Shown here one piece after another: positions 45,387-55,932 of a DNA stretch of 64,000 nucleotides; position 1 is the first letter of the stretch, and each line of letters opens with the position of its first letter. Location: the NCBI GenBank assembly GCA_002862095.1, contig PHSQ01000001.1, positions 558,001-622,000 on the forward strand. The letters are read 5' to 3'. A program made the translations under genes and the position numbers. Under the pieces are notes generated by a model that did not search any database, was not told the DNA's origin, and worked only from the letters and a program-made list of their open reading frames with translations. Source of the stretch: Methylocystis sp. KS32 (GTDB lineage: Bacteria > Pseudomonadota > Alphaproteobacteria > Rhizobiales > Beijerinckiaceae).

Positions 45387-46778
45387 ATGACAAGCAAGAT
45401 ATGGGGCGGCCGTTTCCAAGACGCAACCGACGCCGTTCTGGAGGCGATCAACGTCTCCATCGACTTTGACAAGCGCCTGTGGCCGCAGGACATAGAGGCG
45501 TCGCTCGCCCATGTCGCTATGCTTGAAGCATGCGGCGTCGTCTCGAAAGCGGACGCCGAAGCCATAACCAACGGTCTCATGCGCATCCGTCAGGAGATGG
45601 AGTCCGGCGCTTTCGCCTTTTCGCGCAAGCTCGAAGACATCCATATGAACGTCGAGTCGCGTCTTGCCGAATTGATTGGCCCGGCCGCTGGACGCTTGCA
45701 TACCGCCCGGTCTCGCAACGATCAAGTCGCGGTGGATTTCCGCCTTTATATCCGCGACTACATCGACCGACTCGACGGGCAATTGCGCGATCTTCAACAG
45801 GCTCTGGCCGAAAAGGCGGTGGCGGAGGCCGCGACGGTCATGCCGGGTTTCACCCATCTGCAATCGGCTCAGCCCGTCACCTTTGGGCACCATCTTCTCG
45901 CCTATGTCGAAATGATCGCTCGCGACCGCGGCAGATTCGCGGACGCCCGCGCGCGGCTGAACGAATCCCCGCTCGGCGCCGCGGCTCTCGCCGGAACCTC
46001 CTTCCCGATCGACAGGCAGATGACCGCGAAGACCCTGCGTTTCGACCGCCCCACCGCCAATTCGCTCGACAGCGTGTCCGACCGGGACTTCGTAATCGAA
46101 ACCCTGGCGGCCGCCGCGATATGCGCCTTGCATTTGTCGCGCTTCGCGGAGGAAATCGTGCTGTGGACAACGCCGCAGTTCGCCTTTGTCGCCCTGAGCG
46201 ATAAATTCACCACCGGCTCTTCGATCATGCCGCAAAAACGCAACCCCGACGCGGCGGAACTGGTTCGCGGCAAGAGCGGGCGGATCATCGGCGCGCTTCA
46301 GGCGCTCTCGATCGTCATGAAGGGCCTGCCGCTCGCCTATTCCAAGGACATGCAGGAAGACAAGGAGGGCGCTTTCGACTCGCTGGATTCGCTCGCGCTT
46401 TGCATCGCCGCCACATCCGGAATGGTTCGCGATATGACCGTCAATCGCGAGCGTATGCGCGCCGCCGCCGGCGCCGGCTTCGCCACCGCCACCGACCTCG
46501 CCGACTGGCTGGTTCGGGCCTTGGGCCTACCCTTCAGAGAGGCCCATCACGTCACGGGCCGCATTGTCGGGATTGCCGCTGCTCGGGGCGTGGGATTGGA
46601 AGAGCTGGAGCTTTCCGATCTCAAGAGCGTCGACCCACGCATCACCGAGGATGTGTTCGGGGTTCTGGGCGTGGACAGATCCGTGGAGAGCCGAACAAGC
46701 TACGGCGGCGCGGCGCCTTCGAATGTCAGGGCGCAGGCGCAGTCGTGGTTGAAGCGTCTGGAAGACCAACGCCCTTGA
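45387..46778 (+). CDS. argH: Argininosuccinate lyase
   Basis: A 463-residue enzyme of the fumarase/aspartase superfamily producing arginine and fumarate. The signature loop [12 protein letters not shown] lies near residue 277-288; the substrate-binding [10 protein letters not shown] run near 109-118 and HLQSAQPVT near 159-167 are conserved. ATG at 45387 gives the family start TSKIWGGRF; an in-frame codon at 45318 overlaps the divergent tlpA gene. argD and argF are 12 kb upstream and argG is not seen. Confidence 0.96.
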   Translation: MTSKIWGGRFQDATDAVLEAINVSIDFDKRLWPQDIEASLAHVAMLEACGVVSKADAEAITNGLMRIRQEMESGAFAFSRKLEDIHMNVESRLAELIGPAAGRLHTARSRNDQVAVDFRLYIRDYIDRLDGQLRDLQQALAEKAVAEAATVMPGFTHLQSAQPVTFGHHLLAYVEMIARDRGRFADARARLNESPLGAAALAGTSFPIDRQMTAKTLRFDRPTANSLDSVSDRDFVIETLAAAAICALHLSRFAEEIVLWTTPQFAFVALSDKFTTGSSIMPQKRNPDAAELVRGKSGRIIGALQALSIVMKGLPLAYSKDMQEDKEGAFDSLDSLALCIAATSGMVRDMTVNRERMRAAAGAGFATATDLADWLVRALGLPFREAHHVTGRIVGIAAARGVGLEELELSDLKSVDPRITEDVFGVLGVDRSVESRTSYGGAAPSNVRAQAQSWLKRLEDQRP

Positions 46779-46797
46779 GCGCGCGCGGAAAGAGCTT

Positions 46798-47256
46798 TTA
46801 TCGCTGGTAGAGTCCGACCAGCGACGCCTCCGCCAGAACATGCTTTCTCGCTTCCTGCTCCACTTCCTTGCAGGAAGGATGCGCCCGAACGGAAAGCTCC
46901 GCCCGGTCCAGCGCGAGAAGCCGGAAGTGGTAATGATGGAGCCCATGATGGCGCGGCGGACAGGGGCCGCCGTAGCCAAGGTTTCCGAAGTCGTTGACCG
47001 CGTGCCGAAAATCCTCGAACCCTTCCGGCCGACCGGCGCCTTCCACCAACTCCGCGCGATAAGAGGGAATGTCGAAAACCGCCCAATGACGCCATGTTCC
47101 CGCCGGCGCGTCGGGATCGTCGCACAAAAGCACGACGCTCTTGCTCTCCACCGGCGCGCCTGTCCACTGCAACGGGGGTGAGACGTTTTCGCCGTCGCAG
47201 GTGAAACGTCGGGGAATTATCGCGCCGTCATGGAACGCCGTCGACGTCAGCAACAT
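46798..47256 (-). CDS. YbhB/YbcL family (Raf-kinase-inhibitor/PEBP-like) protein
   Basis: A 152-residue PEBP-fold protein. Characteristic pieces are CDDPDAPAGTWRHWAVFDI near 44-62 and GPCPPRHHGLHHYHFRLLAL near 96-115, which shape the anion-binding pocket. Cytosolic bacterial members have no agreed function. It is convergent with argH (19 bp) and starts about 110 bp from the end of the next minus-strand gene. Confidence 0.9.
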   Translation of the reverse strand: MLLTSTAFHDGAIIPRRFTCDGENVSPPLQWTGAPVESKSVVLLCDDPDAPAGTWRHWAVFDIPSYRAELVEGAGRPEGFEDFRHAVNDFGNLGYGGPCPPRHHGLHHYHFRLLALDRAELSVRAHPSCKEVEQEARKHVLAEASLVGLYQR

Positions 47257-47364
47257 GGTCTTTGCCCTTTGCCGGGAAAGCGTTTCAACCCAGCTATGCC
47301 GGACTATATTTGCTTCTGGCTTACCAAGGAAAGCTTGGCGAAAATCAGCGGCGGCGCTCCCCGG

Positions 47365-50300
47365 TCATTCGTCGATCGACTGGGAGCTGGCGAGCGGCAA
47401 TGTGAAGCTGAATCGCGAGCCTCCCGACGGATTGGGCTCGACCCAAATCTTCCCGTAGTGGCCTTCGATGATCGATTGCGAGATTGCCAACCCGACGCCC
47501 AGCCCGTCGGCTTTCGTGGTCGTGAACGGCTGGAAAAGATCGGCTTTCACGGCTTCGGGAAGACCGCAGCCGGTGTCGAGCACATCGGTCTGGATGTCCC
47601 CGTTTCGCAGTTGCGTGGAAATGGTCAAAACCCGCTCGTTCGAATTGGCCATCGCCTCTCTGGCGTTGCGGATCAAATTCAGCAGCACTTGCTGAATTTG
47701 TAGCTTGTCGACCAGAACGGCGTCTTCCACAGCGTCGAGTCGTAGTACGAATTTGACATCCGCCTTCTGGAAGCGAGAAAAAGCGAGTTCATAGGCCTGC
47801 CTTATCAGCTGATGGAGATTCTGCAGGGATTTTTCCGGCTCGCCGTGAGAGATGAATTCTCGCAACTGACCGATGATCCGCCCCGCCCGAACCAACTCGC
47901 CCGCGGCGCTGTTCAGGGTTTTGTCGATATCGGACGACTTCACGTCAAGGGAAATGGATTGTCGCCGCGCGGCCTGCAAATAAGTGGTGGCGGCCGCGAG
48001 CGGCTGGTTGATTTCATGGGCGAGCGCCGTCACCATCTCCGCCATGGAAGAAAGGCGCGCCTTGTGCAGCTTGTCGAGCCGGGCCTGGAATTTCCGCTTC
48101 TCCGAAAGATCCCTGACAAATCCGATGAAAAGCCGCTCCTCGCCATGGCGAACCTCGGAGACCATAAGCTCCGCCGGAAAAGGCGAACCATCCTTCCGGC
48201 GCGCCTCGACTTCCCGTGCCGAGCCGATGATCTTCGCCTCTCCGGTGCGCAGGTAGTTCCGCATGTAAAATCTATACTCCGAACCGTAAGGCTCGGACAT
48301 CAGGGACGCGACGTTCCCGCCAAGCAATTCCCCCTCTTTATAGCCGAACATTTTTGTCGTGCCGCTGTCAATTGACTTGATGATTCCATTAACGTCGATG
48401 GTGATGATGGCGTCGCCAACGCCGTCGATGATCGCCCTCAAACGCGCTTCGCTTTCGCGCAATGCGTCTTCCGCCCGCCGCCGCTCGGTGAAGTCTACGA
48501 AAGTGACCACCACGCCGTCGATCTTGTTCTCAACGGTGCGGTAGGGCCGCAATCCCATGAGTTGCCAGCCGCCATTCTTGCTGCGAACCTGCCGCTCGAA
48601 CGAATGCAGGTCGCGCAGCAGCGAGCGGGCGTCCTCGACAAACCCATGATATTCCAGGCAATGCGTAAAATCCGTGATTGACCTGCCCTCGTCGCCCTCG
48701 GCGATGTTGAAGAGCTCGGCGACGCGGGGCGTAAAACGCTTGATGCGCAACTGCGGGTCGAGGAACAAAATCCCCACGTCGGTCGCCGTCATCAAATTCT
48801 GTATGTCGCTGTGCGCGCGGGAGACGCTTTCAAGCTTGGCGTTGAGTTCGCTGTTGACGGTTTGCAGTTCCTCGTTGATCGACTGCAGTTCCTCTTTGCT
48901 GGTTTCAAGCTCTTCCGCGGTGGAGCGATATTCCTCGTTGATCGACTGCAACTCCTCGTTTGCGGAGCGCAACTCCTCGTTCGCCGCCTCATACTCCTCC
49001 CCCGCTATGCGCAATTGCGATTTGGCGAATTGCAGCTCCCGCATCAATTCGCTGACCCGCCCGTCGGGCGTGCGCGTCTCCGCGGCCTGACAGCCGCTGT
49101 CCTCGCCAAGGAGGTCGCCCTCGATAAAAAAAACCAGCGCCGACCGGGTCTTCCCTGGGCGGGGGAGGAGTGGCCTCACCAGTATGTAAACTCTGCGTTG
49201 AACGCCCTCGAAGCGCGCCGCGATAGGCGCGCTGAGACTGGCTTCCTCATTGGAAAAAGCCCGATGCAGAGCAGCGCGCAGATCGCACCGCAGTTCTTCT
49301 CGGGCGAGTTCCGCAAGATCATTGTTGAGGGGACCGGCCGAAGGCTGAAGATAACGTCCGGCCGTCTCGGACAGATGAATCACTTTGTAGGATTCATCGA
49401 CGAGCACGCTCGGTGGCGCCAAGCGCTCCAGCGCCTCGCGGTGTTGCGCGGCTTCGCCGGGCGCGCGGACCGACCAGGTAGTCCTTGGAGGCAAAGGCTC
49501 GGCGTCTCCCGTGCTCATGGCCGAAAAAGTCGGAGTGATCCCCGCGGGGTTTCCAGCTGGCGGCAAGCGCTCGTAAATGCGCGTCTCACGGTCAATGACC
49601 CCGAACAGACCGGCGGGTCTTTCGGCGCTCTCGGAGGAGCCGAGAAAAAGGAATCCGCCCGGGCGGAGCGCGAAATGAAAGGCGGAGCAAAGCTGCTTTT
49701 GCAGGTCGCGATCGAGATAAATGAGCAGATTTCGGCACGAGATGAGATCGAGCTTCGAAAAAGGCGGATCCTTCAACAGGCTGTGCTTTGCGAACAGAAC
49801 GATCTCGCGCAACTCCCGCGCCACGCGGTAGTGATCCGATTCCCGCGTGAAAAATCGTCGTAGCCGCTCCTCGCTCACGTCCGCCTCTATGGTCAGCGGA
49901 TAACGCCCCTCGCGCGCGGCGACGAGCGCCGAGCTATCGAGGTCGGAGGCGAGCACCTGGATTTCGGTGCGTGTTTTCCGCTTTTCCGCTTCCTCCAACA
50001 GAAGAATGGCGATCGAATAGGCCTCCTCGCCGGTCGCGCAGCCGGCCACCCACACGCGAACCGCGCCGGCGCCGGTCCTCTCCTGGAAAAGTTTGGGAAT
50101 GATGATACTGGCGAGCCTCCCGAAGGCCCTCGAATCGCGAAAGAAGGTGGTTACGGAGATCAGCAGGTCGGCGAAAAGCGACTGGGCCTCCTCCGGCTTG
50201 GCGCGAAGCGTATTCAAGTATTCACTGGGCGTCGACGCCCGTCGCACCTGCATTCGTCGCGCGATGCGCCGGCGGACCGTGGAATATTTGTATCGGCTGA

Positions 50301-51006
50301 AATCGTGTCCCGTGCAAACTCGCAGATACGACAAGATTCGCAGCAAGGCTTCCTGATCGGATTTTGCTTGGGGCGCCGATGAAGCCTTTCTGTCCCGGAT
50401 GAGTTCGAGCAAACGCGCCGAGATTTCCTTTACCGGCAAAACAAGGTCGGCGACGCCGGCGGCGATCACGCTGCGCGGCATGGAGGCGTATTCGGCTTCG
50501 TGCGGATCCTGGACGAGGATAATCCCGCCGGCCGCCTTGACCGCTTTGGCGCCGCCAGCGCCGTCAAATCCGGCGCCGGAGAGAATGACGACGAAATCGT
50601 CGTTGCATTGGTCGGCGAGCGATCCGAAGAAGAGGTCTATCGGAGCGCGGCGCGACCTCGGCTCTTCAAATTCCGCCGACGCGAGGCCTTGGTCGAGAAG
50701 ACGTAAATTCCGATTGGGCGAGATCACGTAAACATGGCGCGCCTCGATCGGCGCGGCTTCGGTCACCTCGGTCACCGGCATCCGCGTGTGAGCGGCGAGA
50801 ATGCCCGCGAGCTCGCTTGGCCGGGTCGAGTCAAGGTGGATGACAACTACGAAAGCGGCTTCGACCTCCTCGGGAAGATTATCGAAAAATTCCTGTAGCG
50901 CGCGAACCCCGCCCGCGGAGGCGCCGACGCCTATGATTGGAAATCTTCTGGAGCCAGGCCCGCCGCATGGGTGATGCGGGGGGATGACGCCCTCGCTCTC
51001 CTTCAT
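47365..51006 (-). CDS. CheB-CheR-PAS-histidine kinase multidomain protein
   Basis: A 1213-residue cytosolic protein. Domains in order: CheB methylesterase (about 20-205; GASAGGVRALQEF with the catalytic serine, later AGFDGAGGAK), CheR methyltransferase (about 215-480; RVWVAGCATGEEAYSIA SAM-binding motif and FDVIFCRN-like SKLDLISCRNLLIYL), a long coiled coil (about 650-745), two PAS domains (about 750-990) and a FixL-like HisKA kinase (H-box ALAHEINQPLAAATTYLQAA, N-box NLIRNAREAM, DTGCGLP, GLGVGLAI). No receiver domain is present and no regulator is adjacent. CheB-CheR-PAS fusions occur in many alphaproteobacteria and may couple methylation-like chemistry to signalling, but outputs are mostly unknown. 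Confidence 0.93.
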   Translation of the reverse strand: MKESEGVIPPHHPCGGPGSRRFPIIGVGASAGGVRALQEFFDNLPEEVEAAFVVVIHLDSTRPSELAGILAAHTRMPVTEVTEAAPIEARHVYVISPNRNLRLLDQGLASAEFEEPRSRRAPIDLFFGSLADQCNDDFVVILSGAGFDGAGGAKAVKAAGGIILVQDPHEAEYASMPRSVIAAGVADLVLPVKEISARLLELIRDRKASSAPQAKSDQEALLRILSYLRVCTGHDFSRYKYSTVRRRIARRMQVRRASTPSEYLNTLRAKPEEAQSLFADLLISVTTFFRDSRAFGRLASIIIPKLFQERTGAGAVRVWVAGCATGEEAYSIAILLLEEAEKRKTRTEIQVLASDLDSSALVAAREGRYPLTIEADVSEERLRRFFTRESDHYRVARELREIVLFAKHSLLKDPPFSKLDLISCRNLLIYLDRDLQKQLCSAFHFALRPGGFLFLGSSESAERPAGLFGVIDRETRIYERLPPAGNPAGITPTFSAMSTGDAEPLPPRTTWSVRAPGEAAQHREALERLAPPSVLVDESYKVIHLSETAGRYLQPSAGPLNNDLAELAREELRCDLRAALHRAFSNEEASLSAPIAARFEGVQRRVYILVRPLLPRPGKTRSALVFFIEGDLLGEDSGCQAAETRTPDGRVSELMRELQFAKSQLRIAGEEYEAANEELRSANEELQSINEEYRSTAEELETSKEELQSINEELQTVNSELNAKLESVSRAHSDIQNLMTATDVGILFLDPQLRIKRFTPRVAELFNIAEGDEGRSITDFTHCLEYHGFVEDARSLLRDLHSFERQVRSKNGGWQLMGLRPYRTVENKIDGVVVTFVDFTERRRAEDALRESEARLRAIIDGVGDAIITIDVNGIIKSIDSGTTKMFGYKEGELLGGNVASLMSEPYGSEYRFYMRNYLRTGEAKIIGSAREVEARRKDGSPFPAELMVSEVRHGEERLFIGFVRDLSEKRKFQARLDKLHKARLSSMAEMVTALAHEINQPLAAATTYLQAARRQSISLDVKSSDIDKTLNSAAGELVRAGRIIGQLREFISHGEPEKSLQNLHQLIRQAYELAFSRFQKADVKFVLRLDAVEDAVLVDKLQIQQVLLNLIRNAREAMANSNERVLTISTQLRNGDIQTDVLDTGCGLPEAVKADLFQPFTTTKADGLGVGLAISQSIIEGHYGKIWVEPNPSGGSRFSFTLPLASSQSIDE

Positions 51007-51239
51007 TTAAAGACCTCTCGAGGATTTCAAACGGAGTTCCGCCGCCGGAATGACGCCTGGAAGCGGATGAGCGCGCCAGGCGCGGCTCCGATCACTGTCG
51101 CGTCATAGCGCCTCGGGGTCAATCTTGGCCATGTGCGCCATTCCGGCCGGTCCAGGAGGCGGTATGGGGTTGATTAAGTCGGCGGCTCTTGCTTTTAACG
51201 CACTGCACAAAATTTACCCCTCCAGGAGAGCCCGCCAAA

Positions 51240-52673
51240 ATGTCGCACTGGCCCGTTTACGGCAAAATCACTGGCCCAATCGTTCTGATTGGCTTTGGAT
51301 CCATCGGACGGGGCATTTTGCCGCTGATCGAGCGGCATTTCGAGTTCGACAAAAGCCGGTTCACCGTCGTCGACCCATCCGACGAGCATCGCCAACTGCT
51401 GGACGTGCGAGGAATCGACTTTCTCAAGGCGGCGCTAACCGAGCAAAACTACCGGGAAATCCTCACGCCTCTCCTGACAAAAGGCGACGGCCAGGGGTTT
51501 ATCGTGAATCTCTCGGTCGAGGTTTGCTCGCTGGACATCATCAAGCTCGCCCGTGAACTTAAGGCGCTTTACGTGGACACGGTGGTCGAACCATGGCCCG
51601 GCTTCTATTTCGACCCCAAGCTTGGAAACGAAGCGCGCACCAATTACGCTCTTCGCGAGACGGTTTTGGAGGAGCGGCGGAGAAATCCGGGCGGCTCCAC
51701 CGCGGTGTCCTGCTGCGGGGCCAATCCGGGCATGGTGAGCTGGTTCGTCAAAACGGCGCTCGTCAATATCGCCAAGGACACGGGGGTGTTCACGAAAGAG
51801 CCCGAGACTCGGGCCGAATGGGGCGCGCTGGCGCATAGGCTGGGGGTCAAGGGCATCCATATCGCCGAACGCGACACCCAGCGCGCGCGCACGCCCAAGC
51901 CGCGCAATGTTTTCGTCAACACCTGGTCGGTCGAGGGCTTTGTTTCGGAAGGAATGCAGCCGGCCGAACTCGGCTGGGGCTCCCACGAGAAGACGCTTCC
52001 CGACATCGCCGGAACGCACAAGACCGGCTGCGGCGCGGCGATCTATCTGAATTCTCCCGGCGCAAACACGCGAGTGCGCAGCTGGACGCCGACGCCCGGC
52101 CCACAATACGGCTTCCTCGTCACTCATAATGAGGCCATCTCCATCGCCGATTATCTGACCGTGCGGGACAGCGAGGGGAAGGTTCTCTACCGGCCCACCT
52201 GTCACTACGCCTACCATCCCGCCGACGATGCAGTGCTGTCGTTGCATGAAATGTTTGGCGCGGCCGGGAAGCGTCAGCCCAAGGACCACATTCTCGACGA
52301 GCACGAAATTGTCGACGGCATCGACGAACTGGGCGTGTTGCTGTTCGGGCACGAAAAGAACGCCTATTGGTACGGCTCGCAACTCTCTATCGAGGAAACC
52401 CGGGAGCTTGCGCCCTATCAGAACGCCACCGGCCTTCAGGTAAGCTCCGCGGCGATGGCTGGTATGGCGTGGGCGCTCGAAAATCCCCAGGCCGGCATCG
52501 TCGAGGCGGATGAAGTCGACTATCGCCGCTGCCTCGAAGTCCAGACGCCCTATCTTGGTCCGGTCGTCGGCGTCTATACCGACTGGACGCCTCTCGCCAA
52601 CCGGCCTGGATTCTTCCCTGAGGATCTCGACCTCGAAGACCCCTGGCAATTCAAAAACATTCTCGTCCGCTAA
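51240..52673 (+). CDS. hss: Homospermidine synthase
   Basis: A 477-residue NAD-dependent enzyme that makes homospermidine from putrescine (two putrescines, or putrescine plus spermidine). Rossmann motif LIGFGSIGRG at 16-25; conserved VVEPWPGFYFDP near 114-125 and SCCGANPGMVSWFVK near 154-168; the C-terminal saccharopine-dehydrogenase-like part is intact. AGGAG 12-16 nt upstream and the family start MSHWPVYGK support ATG at 51240. Homospermidine is a major polyamine of Rhizobiales; putrescine would come from the decarboxylase at 4120. Confidence 0.95.
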   Translation: MSHWPVYGKITGPIVLIGFGSIGRGILPLIERHFEFDKSRFTVVDPSDEHRQLLDVRGIDFLKAALTEQNYREILTPLLTKGDGQGFIVNLSVEVCSLDIIKLARELKALYVDTVVEPWPGFYFDPKLGNEARTNYALRETVLEERRRNPGGSTAVSCCGANPGMVSWFVKTALVNIAKDTGVFTKEPETRAEWGALAHRLGVKGIHIAERDTQRARTPKPRNVFVNTWSVEGFVSEGMQPAELGWGSHEKTLPDIAGTHKTGCGAAIYLNSPGANTRVRSWTPTPGPQYGFLVTHNEAISIADYLTVRDSEGKVLYRPTCHYAYHPADDAVLSLHEMFGAAGKRQPKDHILDEHEIVDGIDELGVLLFGHEKNAYWYGSQLSIEETRELAPYQNATGLQVSSAAMAGMAWALENPQAGIVEADEVDYRRCLEVQTPYLGPVVGVYTDWTPLANRPGFFPEDLDLEDPWQFKNILVR

Positions 52674-53071
52674 AAATTGTCAGGTCAGGGTTAATTTTCC
52701 AGCTGGCGGGAGGAGTCGTTTCCTCCCGCCGCTGGCGTAACAAAAAACAACGCTGTTTCTTGGACTTGAAGAACGGGTCAAGACCGACCCGCCCCGCGCG
52801 GGCATTGATTCTGCATACCGAATGCGTCGGCTCCGGACCCATCGCTGTAATTTTAGCGATTCTTCTAAGCCGCTTCTCAACAAAGTGAGCGCATCGCTTG
52901 ATGCGGAGCTTCGGGGAGAGGCCGCCATGAGACATTTTCTTTTGACGCAAGCGCCCGCGCTGCTTCGGGCGGCGACCAGCGCTTTCTAAATCTAGGCGAG
53001 CCAATCTCCCAGCTTTTCCCACCGCGGCGCTTCCGTCGTGGAGCGTGCTTGTGTCTGTTGCGGGAATTCGG
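52674..53071. other. Intergenic region hss / GGDEF-EAL gene
   Basis: About 398 bp. Apart from the hairpin at 52699-52735 nothing is recognised. Arginine-rich frames on the minus strand have no support. Confidence 0.5.
52699..52735 (+). terminator. Strong hairpin after hss
   Basis: CCAGC (52699-52703) plus GGCGGGAGGA (52705-52714) pair with TCCTCCCGCC (52721-52730) plus GCTGG (52731-52735), a 15-bp stem with one bulged T. No T-run follows, so terminator strength is uncertain. Confidence 0.6.
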
Positions 53072-55447
53072 ATGAAAACAAAAAAAATGAATCATGTGCT
53101 GGATGGAGGGGTTGAACCGGGCGACCCTCGGCGGCCCCTGCTGCTCGCCCGTCAGCTCCAGGCCTATTTCTCGGTGGCTCCAGTCGCCGTGGCGGGGAAT
53201 GTTTTCAATGCGTTGGTAGTCGCTTTCTTCGCCCGCGCGGCTGCTCCCACTCCGCTCCTCATCTCCTGGGTCGCGCTGATCGTGGGAACATCGATCGTTC
53301 GTTTGCGCGCCTTTTTCGAATACCGGAACGATAACGGCAAGGAGAAGGCGGAGAAGCTTGTCCGCGACATCAATATAATCTCCTTTATCCTGGGAGCCGC
53401 CTGGGGAGCCGCTATCGGCTGGATGCTCGCTTTCATGCCGGCGGCGATTTTCGTGCCCGCGATGGTGGGCGCCGGAATGATGAACGCCGGCGCCTTGATG
53501 CTAGGCTCGCTGCCGAAGTCGGCGCTGCTTTACATCGCGCCGATCGTGCTTGGCTCCAGCGTCGGGCTGGCGTCGCTGGACGCTGCCGATGGAGCGACCG
53601 GGGCGGCGCTGTTGCTCGCTTATTGCGTCATCCTTTGGCGGTCCGTGAACTCCGTTTTTTCGGCTCTCGTCGCTCGCACGCTGCATGAGCACCAGCAGGT
53701 CGAGCAAGCGGACACGGTCAGGCTTTTACTGCACGACTATCAGGAACACAGTTCCGATTGGCTTTGGCTTGTCGACAGCGAGGGCCGCCTTGGGGAGATT
53801 TCCGATCGTTTCGCTGAAGCGGCGCAAAGGTCGGCCCAGAGGCTCGAAGGAAGCAATCTGCTCGATCTTTTCGACGCTTGTCCCGAGAAGGAAATTCTTC
53901 GCGATCATATCGCCAACAAACGCGGCTTCAGCGATCTCACGCTGCCACTAACCATCGCGGACGAACAATGTTGGTGGACCCTCTGCGCTCACCCGCGCCT
54001 CTCCGCCGATCGCGCCGATGTAATTGGTCTTCGCGGCGTCGCCGCCAATGTGACCGCGGCCCGGCGCGCCGAGGCCAAGGTGGCCTATATGGCGCATTAC
54101 GACGGATTGACGGATCTTCCCAACCGCTTCCTGTTCAACGAGACGTTGCAGCGCTCGCTGAACCGGCGCAGGGCCGGTCAAATCAATGCGGTGATGTGCC
54201 TCGATCTCGATCAATTCAAGGCCGTCAACGATACGCTTGGCCATCCCATCGGGGATCGGTTGCTCCAGACTGTCGCGCGGCGCGTGGAGAGCTGCGTGCG
54301 CGTTCAGGATCTGCCCGCCCGGCTCGGGGGCGATGAGTTCGCCGTGTTGCTATGCGACGTCGGTGGCCGGGACGAAGTCGCCGCCATCGCCGAGCGGGTC
54401 ATCGAGGCGATAGCGCAGCCGATCGACATCGACGGCCAACTGATCTTGACCGCCACCAGCATCGGCGTGGCGCTGATTCCGGAACATGGCGACACAGTCT
54501 CGGAATTGCTCAAGAAGGCAGACCTCGCCCTCTATGACGCGAAGGCGAACGGACGCAGCCGTTTCAGCTTCTTCGAGTCGGGGATGGATGACGCGGCTCG
54601 CGAGCGGCGCGATTTGGAAATGGAGTTGCGGACGGCGCTGGGCAGCGACGAATTCGCGCTGCATTACCAGCCGCTCATCAACATCGAAAGCGGCGGGGTC
54701 TCGGGCTACGAAGCGCTTCTGCGCTGGCGCCACCCGCAGCGCGGCGTCGTCGGCCCCAACGAATTCATTCCCATCGCGGAGGATACGGGGCTGATTCTTC
54801 AGCTTGGCGAATGGGTCATTCGCCAAGCTATCGCCGAGGTCGCGCGCTGGCCCGAGCATCTCCACGTCGCCGTTAATCTTTCGCCATCGCAGATGCGCAG
54901 CGTTTCGCTTGTCTCCACGATTGTCAACGCGCTCGCCGCCTCGGGCGTCTCTCCGCGCCGATTGGAGTTGGAGATAACCGAAAATCTTTTGATGCAGGAT
55001 AGCGAAGCGAATATCGCTATCCTGCACAGGCTGCGAAACCTCGGGGTGCGCATTTCGCTCGACGATTTCGGGACCGGCTATTCGTCGCTCAGCTATTTGC
55101 GCAGCTTCCCCTTCGACAAGATAAAAATCGATCGCTGCTTCGTGCAAGCCATCGACACCAATGCTGACTGCAGGGCGATCGTGGCGTCGGTGGCTGGCCT
55201 CGCCACGAAATTGGGCATGGTGACGACCGCCGAGGGCGTGGAAAGACCCGAGCAACTCGCGGAACTGGCTCTGGGCGGATGCACGGAAGCGCAGGGCTTT
55301 CTGTTCAGTCACGCCGTTCCCGCGGAGGAACTGACTGATCTTCGATCCAGACTGCTGATCCATGCTGAAAATTCGGAGGTTGAGAGATTTTCTGGTTCGA
55401 CGCCGAGGCGCGAGTTGGCCGGCGCGCGCATGGCGCAACGGGCCTAA
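53072..55447 (+). CDS. GGDEF-EAL protein with membrane sensor region (c-di-GMP turnover)
   Basis: A 791-residue protein. Residues 1-215 contain about five or six hydrophobic segments (a MASE-like input region), then a PAS-like segment (about 235-345), a GGDEF domain with intact GGDEF at 419-423 and an EAL domain with intact EAL at 547-549, later DDFGTGYSSLSYL and the catalytic-region DKIKIDR. Both catalytic signatures are intact, so diguanylate cyclase and phosphodiesterase activities are both possible. ATG at 53072 was chosen; a GTG at 53045 and an ATG at 53087 are alternatives. Confidence 0.92.
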   Translation: MKTKKMNHVLDGGVEPGDPRRPLLLARQLQAYFSVAPVAVAGNVFNALVVAFFARAAAPTPLLISWVALIVGTSIVRLRAFFEYRNDNGKEKAEKLVRDINIISFILGAAWGAAIGWMLAFMPAAIFVPAMVGAGMMNAGALMLGSLPKSALLYIAPIVLGSSVGLASLDAADGATGAALLLAYCVILWRSVNSVFSALVARTLHEHQQVEQADTVRLLLHDYQEHSSDWLWLVDSEGRLGEISDRFAEAAQRSAQRLEGSNLLDLFDACPEKEILRDHIANKRGFSDLTLPLTIADEQCWWTLCAHPRLSADRADVIGLRGVAANVTAARRAEAKVAYMAHYDGLTDLPNRFLFNETLQRSLNRRRAGQINAVMCLDLDQFKAVNDTLGHPIGDRLLQTVARRVESCVRVQDLPARLGGDEFAVLLCDVGGRDEVAAIAERVIEAIAQPIDIDGQLILTATSIGVALIPEHGDTVSELLKKADLALYDAKANGRSRFSFFESGMDDAARERRDLEMELRTALGSDEFALHYQPLINIESGGVSGYEALLRWRHPQRGVVGPNEFIPIAEDTGLILQLGEWVIRQAIAEVARWPEHLHVAVNLSPSQMRSVSLVSTIVNALAASGVSPRRLELEITENLLMQDSEANIAILHRLRNLGVRISLDDFGTGYSSLSYLRSFPFDKIKIDRCFVQAIDTNADCRAIVASVAGLATKLGMVTTAEGVERPEQLAELALGGCTEAQGFLFSHAVPAEELTDLRSRLLIHAENSEVERFSGSTPRRELAGARMAQRA

Positions 55448-55450
55448 TGA

Positions 55451-55484
55451 AATTGGCGGGGCGCGAAGACGCGCCCCGCCAATT
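55451..55484. terminator. Bidirectional terminator between GGDEF-EAL gene and grxD
   Basis: AATTGGCGGGGCGCG (55451-55465) pairs perfectly with CGCGCCCCGCCAATT (55470-55484) around an AAGA loop, followed by TTT on the plus strand. It separates two convergent units. Confidence 0.85.
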
Positions 55485-55513
55485 TTTCCACTTTAAGCCT
55501 ATGATCGCCAGGC

Positions 55514-55855
55514 TCAGGCCTTGGCGGCCTGCTTGTGGGGAATCCCTTCCTTGTCCAAAAGGGCCACCAACTCTCCCGACTGGAACATCTCGCGGGTGAT
55601 GTCGCAGCCGCCGATGAACTCGCTTTTCACGTAGAGCTGGGGAATGGTGGGCCAATTGGAGTAGGCCTTGACGCCTTCGCGGATTTCGCCGTCGGCAAGG
55701 ACATTGATCGCCTTGTAGGGCGCGCCGACATGATTGAGGATTTGCACCACCTGCATGGAAAAGCCGCACTGCGGCGCCTGCGGCGTGCCTTTCATGAAGA
55801 GCACAATGTCCGCGCTCTCGATCTCGCTTTTGATGCGTGAATTGGTGTCGGTCAT
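55514..55855 (-). CDS. grxD: Monothiol glutaredoxin (Grx4 family)
   Basis: A 113-residue CGFS glutaredoxin with the active site C30-G-F-S33, followed by the WPTIPQLY glutathione-binding loop and [13 protein letters not shown] glutaredoxins hold and transfer [2Fe-2S] clusters, often together with BolA, whose gene is 77 bp upstream on the same strand. ATG at 55855 has AAGGACA upstream. Confidence 0.95.
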   Translation of the reverse strand: MTDTNSRIKSEIESADIVLFMKGTPQAPQCGFSMQVVQILNHVGAPYKAINVLADGEIREGVKAYSNWPTIPQLYVKSEFIGGCDITREMFQSGELVALLDKEGIPHKQAAKA

Positions 55856-55932
55856 TCTTTGTCCTTTCAAACGGAAGTCAAGGTTCCGCGTTCTTCGACG
55901 GCGAAGATTATCTCACGCCTCCCGCTTGTTCC

